Shown: positions 46,340 through 55,715 of the stretch, in pieces
Position numbering within the stretch: the first letter of the stretch is position 1
Layout of the letters: every line of letters starts with the position of its first letter
Source of the DNA: Pseudoxanthomonas sp. GM95
Lineage (GTDB): Bacteria > Pseudomonadota > Gammaproteobacteria > Xanthomonadales > Xanthomonadaceae
Assembly: GCF_900109775.1 (NCBI RefSeq)
Contig: NZ_FOAX01000001.1
Location: 434,001-498,000 of the forward strand
Direction: 5' to 3'
DNA: 64,000 nt
Translations under genes and position numbers: made by a program
The notes under the pieces: model-generated
Told to the model about the DNA's origin: nothing
The model's input: only the letters and a program-made list of their open reading frames with translations
Database searches by the model: none

Positions 46340-47224
46340 TTACGGCTGGGTGCTGGAGCTGGCAGCCGAACCGTTGGCCGAACCGCCGACCGAGGCATTT
46401 ACGCCATTGCGCGACGCGCCCGCACTGGCATTGCCGGTGGCCGCGCCATTGCCGCTGGTGTTGCCCAGCGCGCCGTTGCCCGACGCGGTGCCCGAGGCCG
46501 AACCGCTGCCGTTGCTGGCCGACGCGGCCGAGGCGGCATCACGGGCCTGCGAGGTCACGTTCGAGGCGGCCGTGCCGGCCTGGCTTGCGGCATTGCTCGC
46601 GCCGCTGCGGGCCTGGGTGGCGGCGTTCTGCGCGCCATCACGCACGCGGCCGGCGGCGGTGCGGGCACCGGTCACGGCGTTGCTGGCGCCCGAGCGGGCG
46701 GCATCATCCGCCTGGCTGGCGGTGGACTGGGCCGCGCCGGTCACGCCGGTGGTGTCGACACTAGCCGAACCCGCGCCCTGGCCGGCGCCGCTCAGCGCGC
46801 CGGTCACATCGCCGTTGCTGGTGCTGCCGGTTGCATTACCGGTGCCGCTGGCATCGCCGGTGACCGAGGCGGCCGAACGCGCGGTGTCAGCGGTCGAGCC
46901 GACCGTGCTGCCCAGCGTGCCGGCCTGCGACTGCGCGGCGGCCGTGGTGCTGGCGGCCTTGTTGGCGGCGCGCTGGCGGGCACGCTCAGTGCGCGCGCGG
47001 GCCTGTTCCAGGCGCTGGCTGCCCATATTGCGGGTGCTGTCGATGGTGCTGCCGATTCCGCTGGTGGGGTTGCCGACGCCGCCCAGCTGGCCGCCGATAT
47101 TGCCCGTGCCGCCGATGGCACCGCCGACCTGGCCGCCCAGCCCGCTCAGTGCCTGCGCGCTGGCGCCGGTGCTGGCCAGGGCGATCACGGCGGCGGTGGC
47201 CCACATCAGAGTGGTGTGACGCAT
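46340..47224 (-). CDS. Secreted Ala/Ser/Gly-rich protein with 11-residue repeats
   Basis: It has 294 residues and no family I recognise. Signal peptide about 1-23 (ALASTGASA). A Gly-rich segment (28-60) is followed by a basic helix (NMGSQRLEQARARTERARQRAANK). At 165-230 there are six consecutive 11-mers, each starting with Ala and with small residues at positions 5 and 8 (ARSGASNAVTG, AQNAATQARSG, ASNAASQAGTA and others), a pattern like LEA-type helices. The tail is Ser/Gly/Asn-rich and probably disordered. ATG 47224 has GAGGAGA upstream. It starts 36 bases after an S8 protease, same strand, so cotranscription is likely. Confidence 0.75.
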   Translation of the reverse strand: MRHTTLMWATAAVIALASTGASAQALSGLGGQVGGAIGGTGNIGGQLGGVGNPTSGIGSTIDSTRNMGSQRLEQARARTERARQRAANKAASTTAAAQSQAGTLGSTVGSTADTARSAASVTGDASGTGNATGSTSNGDVTGALSGAGQGAGSASVDTTGVTGAAQSTASQADDAARSGASNAVTGARTAAGRVRDGAQNAATQARSGASNAASQAGTAASNVTSQARDAASAASASNGSGSASGTASGNGALGNTSGNGAATGNASAGASRNGVNASVGGSANGSAASSSTQP

Positions 47225-47260
47225 GAGTGTCTCCTCGTTGGCACGGAACATCCGCTGCCT

Positions 47261-48568
47261 TCAAAGAGGACTACGCGTGGCCGTTTGGGTTTCTTCCCGA
47301 GCGCTGGAGGCTGTTGTGCGCCGTTCATCGACACGGCCCGGCACCAGGCCGCGCCCGTAGATGATGTCCACGCCGGGTTTGCCCAGATCCACGGCCTGCG
47401 CCGAGAGGCTGGCCAGCAGCGCGTCGGTGTCCTGTCCGTCAGTGAACGCTTGGGCGGCGAGCGCGGCCACGCGTGGCGCGGCGAAAGAGGTGCCGCGTAC
47501 CTTCTGGAATTTGCCGCCCGGCGCGGCCACCTGGACATCGATGCCCAGTGCGGCCAGGTCGACCTGCGGACCGCGGCCGGCTTCGGGCAACACGCGATCG
47601 CGCGGGTCCACGCCGGTCACGCCGATCACGTTCGGATACGCGGCCGGGAACAGCGGCGGCGCAGCCGGCCCGTCGTTGCCGACCGCGGCCACGATCACCA
47701 TGCCGCGCGCGCTGGCCGCGGCGATGGCCTGCTTGAGCAAGGCGTTGTCCGGCCCAACAAGGCTCACGTTGACCACCTGCACCTGCTGTTGCGCCATCCA
47801 CGCCAGTGCCTTGGCCAGGCCCAGCGCGTTGCCGCCGGTGGGCGCGCCGCAATAGACATCGGCCGCCAACAGCTGGGTGCCGGATTGCGCGTGCTGGCCA
47901 TCGCCGACCAGCAACGAGGCCACGGCGGTGCCGTGCAGGTCCGGATGCGGCGCGTCGTCGCAGCCCCAACGCTGCACGCGCGCGCCGCGCAGCGCGGGAT
48001 GGCTGGCATCGACGCCGCTATCGACCAGGCCGACGCGCCAGCCGCCGGTCGACGTGCTCGTCTTGCTGGAAGACGTCGCCTGCGTGGCCGCACCCGCACC
48101 GCCGCCCGAATACAGATGGTCATAGTCGTAGCTGCCGCCCGGATCGAGCGCGCGCAGCTTGTCCACGGCTTGGCGCGTGGACAGCCCAGCCGGCGCGCGC
48201 AGGCTTACGGTCTCCAGGCCCAGTCCTTCCAGCGGCTGCGATGGCCCGGCGCTGAAGCCGGCATCGCGCGCATGCTGCAGCGCTTCGGCCGAGGGCGCCA
48301 CTGCGACCACTTCGCCACGCACCACCACGTTGTCATTGGCATCGGTATCCAGCACGTCGCGGTGCGCGCGCAGCTGTTTCTGCAGGCCCAGCGTGCGCGC
48401 CTGGGTCAGGGTGCGATCCAGCGTGGCCGTCGTATCGTGGACGAGCGGGTCGACTGTCTGTCCCAGCGCCTGGGTCAGCGGCTGGGTGGCCGGCAGGCGC
48501 AGCTGCGCGTGGGCCGGCGCGGCGCCCAACAGCAGCGCGCACGCAAGCGCGGCGGCCTGCGCTAGCAT
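47261..48568 (-). CDS. Exported S8 (subtilisin-like) protease
   Basis: It has 435 residues. Signal peptide about 1-21 (LGAAPAHA|QLR). An N-terminal region of 150 residues (possible propeptide) includes VVVRGEVVAVAPSAEAL. The catalytic domain has D183 in GLVDSGVD, H212 in DLHGTAVAS and S361 in RGTSFAAPRVA, with VAAVGNDG as oxyanion Asn. No PPC domain. ATG 48568 is chosen because a signal peptide follows at once and GGGAG precedes it; the frame runs to 48655. It is divergent from the ECF sigma/anti-sigma pair and followed by the Ala/Ser-rich gene. Confidence 0.9.
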   Translation of the reverse strand: MLAQAAALACALLLGAAPAHAQLRLPATQPLTQALGQTVDPLVHDTTATLDRTLTQARTLGLQKQLRAHRDVLDTDANDNVVVRGEVVAVAPSAEALQHARDAGFSAGPSQPLEGLGLETVSLRAPAGLSTRQAVDKLRALDPGGSYDYDHLYSGGGAGAATQATSSSKTSTSTGGWRVGLVDSGVDASHPALRGARVQRWGCDDAPHPDLHGTAVASLLVGDGQHAQSGTQLLAADVYCGAPTGGNALGLAKALAWMAQQQVQVVNVSLVGPDNALLKQAIAAASARGMVIVAAVGNDGPAAPPLFPAAYPNVIGVTGVDPRDRVLPEAGRGPQVDLAALGIDVQVAAPGGKFQKVRGTSFAAPRVAALAAQAFTDGQDTDALLASLSAQAVDLGKPGVDIIYGRGLVPGRVDERRTTASSAREETQTATRSPL

Positions 48569-48653
48569 CGCGCCGCCGCTCCCATGCCTTGCTGGTGTCA
48601 ACGATGTCGTGCCCGCCATGGAAGCAATGTGGCTTCCCGAACGTATATCCCTC

Positions 48654-49166
48654 ATGAAGCACGATGCGGCGACACCAGACTTCCGCCAGGCGCTGTGCGA
48701 GCGGCTGCCGCAACTGCGCCGTTACGCCCGCAACCTGACCGGCACGCCCCACGATGCCGACGACCTGCTGCAGGTGGCCGCCGAACGCGCCCTGGCGCGG
48801 GCCGGGCAGTGGGATCCGCAACAGCCGATCGGTCCGTGGCTGTACCGGATCGTGCGCAACGCTTGGATCGATGAAGTCCGCGCGCGGCGACGCGGCCATG
48901 AAATCTTCGCCGACGCCGAGTTGGGCGAACGGGTCGGCGTGGCGGCAATGGAGGCCACGGTGGTGCGGATGTCGGTGGAGGCGGCCATGGCACGCCTGCC
49001 CGAGGAACAGCGCAGCGCCATCGCGCTGGTGCTGGTGGAAGGGCTGGCCTACCGCGAGGCTGCCGAGGTGCTGGAGATTCCGATCGGCACCCTGACCAGC
49101 CGCCTGGCGCGCGGCCGCGACGCCCTGCAACAGCTGCTGGGCGACGAACCTGGAGAAGCGACATGA
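48654..49166 (+). CDS. ECF-type RNA polymerase sigma factor
   Basis: It has 170 residues. Region 2: LRRYARNLTGTPHDADDLLQVAAERAL and GPWLYRIVRNAWIDEVRARRR. Region 4: LPEEQRSAIALVLVEGLAYREAAEVLEIPIGTLTSRLARGRDAL. ATG 48654 is used; in-frame ATG codons upstream would add residues unlike sigma factors. It overlaps the anti-sigma start by 4 bases (ATGA). The divergent 85-base gap to the S8 protease probably holds both promoters. Confidence 0.93.
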   Translation: MKHDAATPDFRQALCERLPQLRRYARNLTGTPHDADDLLQVAAERALARAGQWDPQQPIGPWLYRIVRNAWIDEVRARRRGHEIFADAELGERVGVAAMEATVVRMSVEAAMARLPEEQRSAIALVLVEGLAYREAAEVLEIPIGTLTSRLARGRDALQQLLGDEPGEAT

Positions 49167-49942
49167 ACATCGACGACGCCACCCTGATGGCCTACCTGGA
49201 CGGCGAACTGGATGCCGAGGGCGTCGCGCAGGTCGATGCCGCGCTGGCCAACGACCCGGAACTGGCCGCGCGCATTGCGCGTCAGCAGCGGCTGGATGCA
49301 CGGCTGCGCGGTGCGCATGCCAAGGCGGCCGAAGAAGCCGTGCCCGATGCGCTGATGCAGCTGGTGCTGGGCACGGGCGCGGCGGCGTCTGCTAACGAAT
49401 CAATCGCGGAGGCATCGGCGCCGGTGGCCGAACCGCAGGCGAACGTGGTGAGCAACGTCGTCGCCCTTCCGCCCCACAAGCGCGCGCGTACCGTGGTGAC
49501 GCATTTGAGTGCGCTGGCGGCAGGCATCGTGCTGGCCGTGCTCACGCTGCCGTGGTTGCGTGGCGGCGCCGGCGGTGCGGATTGGGAACAGGGGGCGAAC
49601 GGCCTGCAGGCGCGTGGCGCGCTGGCCGCGGCGCTGGACGGTCAGCTGGCGGCCGATCCGGCCGGCAAGGTGCAGGTGGCGTTGAGTTTCCGCGACCAGG
49701 CCGGCCAGTACTGCCGCGCTTTCCGGCTGGCGTCGGCGAAGACCGCCGGCTTGGCTTGCCACGACGCGCAGGGCTGGTCGCTGCCGGTGCTCGCCCATGA
49801 CGGCGAAAGTGCGCAGGGCGAACTGCGCCAGGCCGCATCGCCATTGCCGGCGGCGGTCCTGGAGGCCGTGGATGCGCGCATCGCGGGCGATACGCTCGAT
49901 GCCGGCGGCGAACAGGCCGCGCGCACCGCCGGCTGGCGCTGA
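49163..49942 (+). CDS. Membrane anti-sigma factor of the adjacent ECF sigma
   Basis: It has 259 residues. The N-terminal domain (TLMAYLDGELDAEGVAQVDAALANDPELAARI) is typical of anti-sigma factors, here without the zinc-binding Cys/His set. One membrane helix is at about 112-132, then a periplasmic domain of about 125 residues with two cysteines (QYCRAF, LACHD) that could form a disulfide or sense redox state (inference). Coupled to the sigma gene; convergent with prfA, ending 7 bases from it. Confidence 0.87.
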   Translation: MNIDDATLMAYLDGELDAEGVAQVDAALANDPELAARIARQQRLDARLRGAHAKAAEEAVPDALMQLVLGTGAAASANESIAEASAPVAEPQANVVSNVVALPPHKRARTVVTHLSALAAGIVLAVLTLPWLRGGAGGADWEQGANGLQARGALAAALDGQLAADPAGKVQVALSFRDQAGQYCRAFRLASAKTAGLACHDAQGWSLPVLAHDGESAQGELRQAASPLPAAVLEAVDARIAGDTLDAGGEQAARTAGWR

Positions 49943-49949
49943 CGCCGGC

Positions 49950-51032
49950 TCAGCCTTCGGACAGGCGCGCCAGTTCGTCGACCTGGTGTTCGTGCATGAG
50001 TCGGCCGATCAGGTCGTCCATGCCGCCTTCGATGATGTTGGGCAGGTCGTACAGGGTGAGGCCTTCGACGCGGTGGTCGGTGATCCGGCCCTGCGGGAAG
50101 TTGTAGGTGCGGATGCGCTGGCTGCGGTCGCCGCTGCCGACCTGCAGCTTGCGGGTTTCGGCTTCGGCCGCGGCCTGCTTGCTGCGCTCGGCGTCGAGCA
50201 GCTGCGCCTTGAGCCGCTTCATCGCCTTGTCGCGGTTGGCGTGCTGGCTGCGCTCGGTCTGGCACTCGACCACCGTGCCGGTGGGCACATGGGTGATGCG
50301 GATCGCCGAATCGGTCTTGTTGACGTGCTGGCCGCCCGCGCCCGAGGAGCGGAACGTGTCGACCCGCAGGTCCGCCGGGTTGATCGCGATCTCCTCGACC
50401 TCGTCGGCCTCGGGAATGATCGCCACGGTCGCGGCCGAGGTGTGGATGCGGCCCTGCGATTCGGTCGCCGGCACGCGTTGCACGCGATGGGTCCCCGATT
50501 CGAACTTCAGCCGCGAGAACGCGCCGCGCCCGACCACGCGCGCAACCACTTCCTTGTAGCCGCCATGCTCGCCGGGCGAATCGGATTCGACCTCGACCTT
50601 CCAGCCCTGGCGCTCGGCGTAGCGCGCATACATGCGGAACAGGTCGCCGGCGAAAATCGCGGCCTCGTCACCACCGGTGCCGGCGCGCACTTCCAGGAAC
50701 AGGTTGCCGTCGTCGCGCGCATCGCGCGGGATCAGCAGCAGCGACAGCGCTTCGTCCAGCTCGGCCAGCCGCGCCTGCGCAGCGGCGACTTCTTCGTCGG
50801 CCAGTTCGCGCAGCTCCGGGTCGTCGCGCATCGCCAGCGCCGCGGCCAGATCGTCCTGCGCGCGCGCTTCCTCGGCCATGGCCGTGGCGATCGGTTCGAG
50901 CTGGGCGAACTCGCGCGACATGTCGCGAAAGCGCGTGTTGTCGGCCACCACTGATGGATCGGCGAGCAGGCGTTCGAGTTCTTCGCGACGCTCGGCCAGC
51001 GCCTCCAGCTTACGGCGCAGGGTCGGCGTCAT
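49950..51032 (-). CDS. prfA: Peptide chain release factor 1
   Basis: RF1 recognises UAA and UAG stop codons. It has 360 residues. GGQ catalytic motif at 233-235 ([13 protein letters not shown]), stop-codon reading motif PAT at 188-190, and the N-terminal coiled coil. Q235 is the target of PrmC (15998-16846). It overlaps the hemA end by 23 bases, the classic hemA-prfA order. Confidence 0.98.
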   Translation of the reverse strand: MTPTLRRKLEALAERREELERLLADPSVVADNTRFRDMSREFAQLEPIATAMAEEARAQDDLAAALAMRDDPELRELADEEVAAAQARLAELDEALSLLLIPRDARDDGNLFLEVRAGTGGDEAAIFAGDLFRMYARYAERQGWKVEVESDSPGEHGGYKEVVARVVGRGAFSRLKFESGTHRVQRVPATESQGRIHTSAATVAIIPEADEVEEIAINPADLRVDTFRSSGAGGQHVNKTDSAIRITHVPTGTVVECQTERSQHANRDKAMKRLKAQLLDAERSKQAAAEAETRKLQVGSGDRSQRIRTYNFPQGRITDHRVEGLTLYDLPNIIEGGMDDLIGRLMHEHQVDELARLSEG

Positions 51033-52290
51033 CGGGCAACTTGGCGTGCGAGTAGGGCGCCTTGGCCGGGAACATCCGATCGGCTGCGCGGGTGAGTTCG
51101 GTATCGCCGCTCAAAGCCGCTTCGCGCAAGGCCGCGGTTGGCGGATGCAGCAGGCGGTTGGTCAGCGTGTGGGCGAGGAATTCCAGCACCTCGGCCGGGT
51201 CGCGGCCGTTGGCCAGCTGCGCCTGGGCCTTGTCCAGCACGTCCTGGCGGGTGCTGTCGCCGTAAGCACGCAGGCGCTTGAGCGGCTCCTGGCGGCTGCC
51301 GGCCTGCAGGGTTTCGACGAAACGCGCGACCTGCACGTCGATGATCGCTTCGGCTTCGTCGGCCGCTTCGCGGCGGCCGCGGCGGTTGTCTTCGACCGCG
51401 CGTTCCAGGTCGTCGACGGTGTAGAGATAGGCGTCGTCCAGCTCGGCGACGCTGGCCTCGATGTCGCGCGGCACGGCCAGGTCGAACAGCATCATCGGCT
51501 TGTGCTTGCGGCGGCGCAGGGCGTCGGTCACGTGCATGCGGGTGATGATCGGCTCGCGCGCGGCGGTGGCCGAGAACACCACGTCCGCATCGGCCAGGTG
51601 GCGGTCCAGCTCGGTCAGCGGCAGGGCGACGCCGCCGTGGCGGCTGGCCAGCTCCTGCGCGTGGCCCAGGGTGCGGTTGGCGATCAACAGGCGGCGGACC
51701 TTGCCTTCGCTCAGGTGCTTGGCGGCCAGCTCGATGGTCTCGCCGGCGCCGACCAGCAGCACGGTCGAATCGCTCAGGCGCGCGAACGAGTTCTGCGCCA
51801 GGCGCACGGCGGTGGAGGCCACCGAAATCGGATTCGCCCCTACGCGCGTATCGGTGCGGGCGCGCTTGGCTACCGCGAACGCCTGCTGGAACAGCCGGTC
51901 CAGGCCGCTGCCCAGCGCCTGATGCTCACGCGCCAGCGCCCACGCGTCCTTCACCTGGCCCAGGATTTGCGGTTCGCCCAGCACCATCGAGTCCAGCCCG
52001 GTGGCGACGCGGAACAGGTGGCGCACGGCCTCGGCATCGCGATGGCGATACAGATACGCGTCCAGGCCTTCGCCATGCGTGGCCAGCCATTGCACCAGCG
52101 GGGTGGCGTCATCGGCCACCGCATACAGCTCGGTGCGGTTGCAGGTGGACAGCAGCGCCGCCTCGCTGACCTGCGGCAAATCACGCAGCGCGCCCAGCGC
52201 CTGCGGCAGCGCATCGCCGGCAAAAGCCACCCGTTCGCGCAGGTTGACCGGCGCGGTCTGGTGGTTCAGTCCGAGGACCCACAACGTCAT
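51010..52290 (-). CDS. hemA: Glutamyl-tRNA reductase HemA
   Basis: First committed enzyme of tetrapyrrole synthesis by the C5 route, reducing glutamyl-tRNA to glutamate-1-semialdehyde. It has 426 residues. Nucleophile C50 in [14 protein letters not shown]-binding [14 protein letters not shown], and the C-terminal dimerisation helix. It is divergent from the TPR gene over 66 bases. Confidence 0.98.
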   Translation of the reverse strand: MTLWVLGLNHQTAPVNLRERVAFAGDALPQALGALRDLPQVSEAALLSTCNRTELYAVADDATPLVQWLATHGEGLDAYLYRHRDAEAVRHLFRVATGLDSMVLGEPQILGQVKDAWALAREHQALGSGLDRLFQQAFAVAKRARTDTRVGANPISVASTAVRLAQNSFARLSDSTVLLVGAGETIELAAKHLSEGKVRRLLIANRTLGHAQELASRHGGVALPLTELDRHLADADVVFSATAAREPIITRMHVTDALRRRKHKPMMLFDLAVPRDIEASVAELDDAYLYTVDDLERAVEDNRRGRREAADEAEAIIDVQVARFVETLQAGSRQEPLKRLRAYGDSTRQDVLDKAQAQLANGRDPAEVLEFLAHTLTNRLLHPPTAALREAALSGDTELTRAADRMFPAKAPYSHAKLPDDADPAP

Positions 52291-52356
52291 TTTTCGGGGC
52301 TTGCGCTAAGCTGCTGGCAGTCTGTTGCCCGCCATTTTACGGCCCGGTTCCCCCTA

Positions 52357-54042
52357 ATGCCTGCAAAGATGCGTTTCGTCCCGCCGTTGTTGCTGATTCT
52401 TGCCGGTTTTGCGTCATCTCCTGCGGTCCAGGCCCGGCAGCCGGCGAAAACCGCGGACGCCACCTCGGGCGTGCTGGAGCCGGTGATGGCCGGCGAATTC
52501 GCCCTGCAGGCCGGCAAGCTGCCCGATGCCGCGCGCCTATACCTGCAGGCGGCTGAAGCCGGCCAGGACGTGGGCCTGGCCGAACTGGCGACCCGTATTT
52601 CCCTGCTGGCCAACGATGACGATCGTGCCGCGCGCGCGCTGAAACTTTGGCAGAAGCGCGCCCCGGAATCGCTGGCCATGCGCGCTGCCCAGGCCACGCT
52701 GGCCCTGCGCGAAGGGCGCGAGCGCCCGGCCCGGCGCGAGCTCGAGTCCTTGCTGCGCGATCCCGATCCACAGGCCTGGCGCTATGCGCTGACCGCGCTG
52801 GGCAGTGGCGGCCGCGATCCGGCGCTGTCGGCCAAGCTGCTCGGCCAGCTGCTGGACAGCAAGGCGCTGCCCAACCAGTTAAATGTGTGGCTGGCGTTCG
52901 GCGGCCTGGCCCAGTCGCTGGAACAGCCGGCCCTGGCCGAACGCATCGTTGCCGAGGTCATCCAGCGTTTCCCGGTCAATGCGCGCGTCACCCTGCTGCA
53001 TGCCAGCCAGCTGCGCCAGGCCGGCAAGACCGAAGAAGCCCGCAAGGTGCTGGAAGGCCTGCAGCAGCAGGCCGACGCCGATCCGAACGTGCGCCTGGGC
53101 GCGGCGGCCGAGTTCGATGCGCTGGGCCTGCCGTCACAGGCGGCGGCCATGCTGGCCGGCGGCCCGCAGGACACCCGCAGCTACGGCCTGCGCGCCTCGC
53201 TGCTGGCCAAGTCGGATGACACGGCCGGCCTGACCGCGCTCTACGACGAGGCCAAGGCCGTCAGCACCGATGCGCAGGACCCCGCCCAGCGCCTGCTGCT
53301 GGGCCAGATCGCCGAATACCTCAAGCGTCCGCAAGAGGCGCTGGACTGGTACCAGGGCGTGGCCACCGGTGACCATCAGGTGGAAGCACGCCTGCGCGCG
53401 GCCAACGTGCTGTTCCAGCTGGCGCGCAAGGACGAGGCCTTCGCCTCGATGCACGCCATGCAGGCCGATGCCAGCGTCAGCGACGACGCGCGCCGCGACG
53501 CCTATCTGCTGGAAGCCGATCTGCGCCAGAAGAACGACGACGATGCCGGCGAGCTGGACGCGCTGGCGCGCGGCCTGGCTGCGTATCCGGACGACAACAA
53601 CATCCTGTATGCGCGCGGCCTGGCCTGGGAGCGGCGCGACCGTATCGACCGCGCCGAGGCTGACCTGCGCCGGGTGCTGGTCACCGATCCGACCAATACC
53701 GCCGCGCTCAACGCGCTGGGCTACACCCTGGCCGACCGCACCGATCGCTACAAGGAAGCGCTGGAATTGATCGACCGCGCCCGCGCCGCCGAGCCGGACG
53801 AGCCGGCGATCCTGGACAGCTACGGCTGGGTGCTCTATCGCATGGGCCGGCGCGACGAGGCGTTGGTGCAGATCCGCCGCGCCTTCACCCTGATGAAGGA
53901 CCCGGAGATCGCCGCCCACCTGGGCCAGCTGCTGTGGGAGCAGGGCCACAAGGACGAGGCGCGCAAGTATTTCGACGAGGCACGCAAGCTCGATCCCGAA
54001 AACCGCTCGCTGCTGCGCGCGCTGGAAAAGACCGGAGCATGA
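52357..54042 (+). CDS. Exported TPR-repeat protein upstream of lolB
   Basis: It has 561 residues. A signal peptide covers about 1-26. The rest is helical repeats, with clear TPR units in the C-terminal third (NTAALNALGYTLADRTDRYKEALELI; PAILDSYGWVLYRMGRRDEALVQI; AAHLGQLLWEQGHKDEARKYFDEA). Orthologues stand before lolB in many gammaproteobacteria; exact role unknown, likely envelope-associated. ATG 52357, or ATG 52369 in frame. Its stop overlaps lolB (ATGA). The frame is open back to 50632 on the antisense of hemA and prfA, which is chance. Confidence 0.9.
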   Translation: MPAKMRFVPPLLLILAGFASSPAVQARQPAKTADATSGVLEPVMAGEFALQAGKLPDAARLYLQAAEAGQDVGLAELATRISLLANDDDRAARALKLWQKRAPESLAMRAAQATLALREGRERPARRELESLLRDPDPQAWRYALTALGSGGRDPALSAKLLGQLLDSKALPNQLNVWLAFGGLAQSLEQPALAERIVAEVIQRFPVNARVTLLHASQLRQAGKTEEARKVLEGLQQQADADPNVRLGAAAEFDALGLPSQAAAMLAGGPQDTRSYGLRASLLAKSDDTAGLTALYDEAKAVSTDAQDPAQRLLLGQIAEYLKRPQEALDWYQGVATGDHQVEARLRAANVLFQLARKDEAFASMHAMQADASVSDDARRDAYLLEADLRQKNDDDAGELDALARGLAAYPDDNNILYARGLAWERRDRIDRAEADLRRVLVTDPTNTAALNALGYTLADRTDRYKEALELIDRARAAEPDEPAILDSYGWVLYRMGRRDEALVQIRRAFTLMKDPEIAAHLGQLLWEQGHKDEARKYFDEARKLDPENRSLLRALEKTGA

Positions 54043-54686
54043 ACTTCTATATGCGTGGCGTGGCGATGCTGCTGGCGGTTTCGTTGCTGGCCGGTTGCGC
54101 GGGCCTGTCCAGGCCGAAACAACCGCTGCCACCAGCGGTCGATGCCGGCCAGGCCGCGCAGGCCCAGCTGGCGCGCGAGCAGTGGCTACAGGTGCATCGC
54201 AACTGGTCGCTGGAAGGGCGCGTGGCGATTCGCCGCGCCGATAAGGGGGGCAGCGGTCGTATCGACTGGAGCCAGCGCGGCGAGGATTTCGAGGTGTCGC
54301 TCAGCGCCCCGGTCACCCGCCAGAGCTGGCGCCTGACCGGCAACGACGCCGGCGTGGTGCTGGATGGCCTGGATGGCGGGCCGCGCCGCGGCGCCGATGC
54401 CGGCCAGCTGCTGGTCGAAGCCACCGGCTGGGAAATTCCGGTCCAGGCGCTGGCGTACTGGATCCGCGGCCAGGCCGCGCCCGCGCTGCCGGCCGCTGAC
54501 CTGCAATACGGCACGGACGGCCATCTTGCCGCACTGACCCAGGGCGGCTGGCGGATTGCGTATACCGCCTGGCAGCCGGCGGCCGGCGATACGCCCGCGC
54601 TGCCGGCGCGAATCGAGGCCGAGCGCGGCGATTCGCGCGTTCGCCTGATCGTGGACGGCTGGCAGCCCTGCGCGGCGGCCCCTTGA
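54039..54686 (+). CDS. lolB: Outer-membrane lipoprotein insertion receptor LolB
   Basis: Last component of lipoprotein sorting, taking lipoproteins from LolA into the outer membrane. It has 215 residues. Lipobox LLAGC, lipidated C20. Core features [23 protein letters not shown] and a C-terminal [19 protein letters not shown] fit the family. Coupled to the TPR gene before (ATGA) and ispE after (TTGA). Confidence 0.95.
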   Translation: MNFYMRGVAMLLAVSLLAGCAGLSRPKQPLPPAVDAGQAAQAQLAREQWLQVHRNWSLEGRVAIRRADKGGSGRIDWSQRGEDFEVSLSAPVTRQSWRLTGNDAGVVLDGLDGGPRRGADAGQLLVEATGWEIPVQALAYWIRGQAAPALPAADLQYGTDGHLAALTQGGWRIAYTAWQPAAGDTPALPARIEAERGDSRVRLIVDGWQPCAAAP

Positions 54687-55567
54687 ACGCGTCGCACGTC
54701 CCCGGCGGCTGGTCGTGGTGGCCGGCGCCGGCCAAATTGAACCTCTGCCTGCGCATCACCGGCCGCCGCGCCGATGGCTACCACGACCTGCAGAGCGCGT
54801 TTCGCATCCTGGACTGGGGCGACCGGGTCGGGATCCGGCTGCGCGAAGACGGCCGCGTGGCCCGCGTCGGCGCCTCCGCACCGGGCGTGGCCGAGGCCGA
54901 TGACCTCCTGGTTCGCGCGGCGCTGTTGCTGCAAAAGCACGTCAACGGCACGTCAGGTGCCGACATCTGCGTCGAAAAGAATATTCCGGCCGGTGGCGGC
55001 TTCGGCGGCGGCTCGTCCGACGCGGCGACCGTGCTGCGGGTCCTGGACCAGCTTTGGGCCACCGATCTGGGCGAGGACGTGCTGGCCGGGCTTGGTCTGC
55101 AGCTGGGCGCGGACGTGCCGGTCTTCGTCCGCGGCCGCAACGCCTGGGCCGAAGGCGTGGGCGAACAGCTCACGCCGCTGGACCTGCCGCAGGCCTGGTA
55201 TGTGCTGGTCGACCCGGGCATTCACGTGGCCACGGCCAAGCTGTTTGGAGCGCCGGATTTGACGCGCACTGCCGCACCCGTGAAAATATCGGACTTCCTT
55301 TCCGGATCCGTGCCCGACAACGTGTTCGAGCCGGTGCTGCGGCGTCGTGAACCTGCCATCGAGGCCGTGTTCGCCACGCTCTCGCGCATCGGGACGCCAC
55401 GGCTGACGGGGACGGGCAGCGGCTGTTTCGTGGAGTTCGCAAGCCTTCAGGCCGCTCAGGCCGGATCGGCCTTGCTGCCTGCGGATCTACGCGGCTGGGT
55501 GGTGGCAGGTGCGGCGCGTTCGCCCCTGCTGGATGCCCTGGAAGGAAACCTGCAGGACATCAACTGA
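54683..55567 (+). CDS. ispE: 4-diphosphocytidyl-2-C-methyl-D-erythritol kinase IspE
   Basis: GHMP kinase of the MEP isoprenoid pathway. It has 294 residues. Catalytic lysine region [12 protein letters not shown] (K18), ATP loop [12 protein letters not shown] at 102-113, catalytic D144 in GADVPVF, and motif [10 protein letters not shown] near the end. Starts at TTG 54683 overlapping the lolB stop. The tRNA-Gln gene begins 6 bases after the stop, so ispE transcripts probably run through it. Confidence 0.96.
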   Translation: MNASHVPGGWSWWPAPAKLNLCLRITGRRADGYHDLQSAFRILDWGDRVGIRLREDGRVARVGASAPGVAEADDLLVRAALLLQKHVNGTSGADICVEKNIPAGGGFGGGSSDAATVLRVLDQLWATDLGEDVLAGLGLQLGADVPVFVRGRNAWAEGVGEQLTPLDLPQAWYVLVDPGIHVATAKLFGAPDLTRTAAPVKISDFLSGSVPDNVFEPVLRRREPAIEAVFATLSRIGTPRLTGTGSGCFVEFASLQAAQAGSALLPADLRGWVVAGAARSPLLDALEGNLQDIN

Positions 55568-55573
55568 ATCCAC

Positions 55574-55651
55574 TGGGGCGTCGCCAAGAGGCCTAAGGCA
55601 CCGGGTTTTGATCCCGGCATTTCGTAGGTTCGAATCCTACCGCCCCAGCCA
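55574..55651 (+). tRNA. tRNA-Gln (anticodon TTG)
   Basis: 78 nt including encoded CCA. Acceptor stem TGGGGCG (55574-55580) with CGCCCCA (55641-55647); anticodon arm CCGGG-TTTTGAT-CCCGG, anticodon TTG; T arm GTAGG-TTCGAAT-CCTAC. No terminator follows before prs, so it is probably processed out of an ispE-tRNA-prs transcript. Confidence 0.98.
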
Positions 55652-55715
55652 GTTCCGTCCGTGCGCGAAAGGACCCGCGTCTCGTTCCGCCCACCGTAGT
55701 CATCGAGATTCCCAC

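Noticed and set aside
50632-54042. A plus-strand frame open for 1136 codons across the antisense of prfA and hemA into the TPR gene
   Set aside because: The first 575 codons translate to low-complexity Arg/Ser/Val sequence antisense to two essential genes. The protein-like part begins at the signal peptide at 52357. Long open antisense frames are expected at this GC content.
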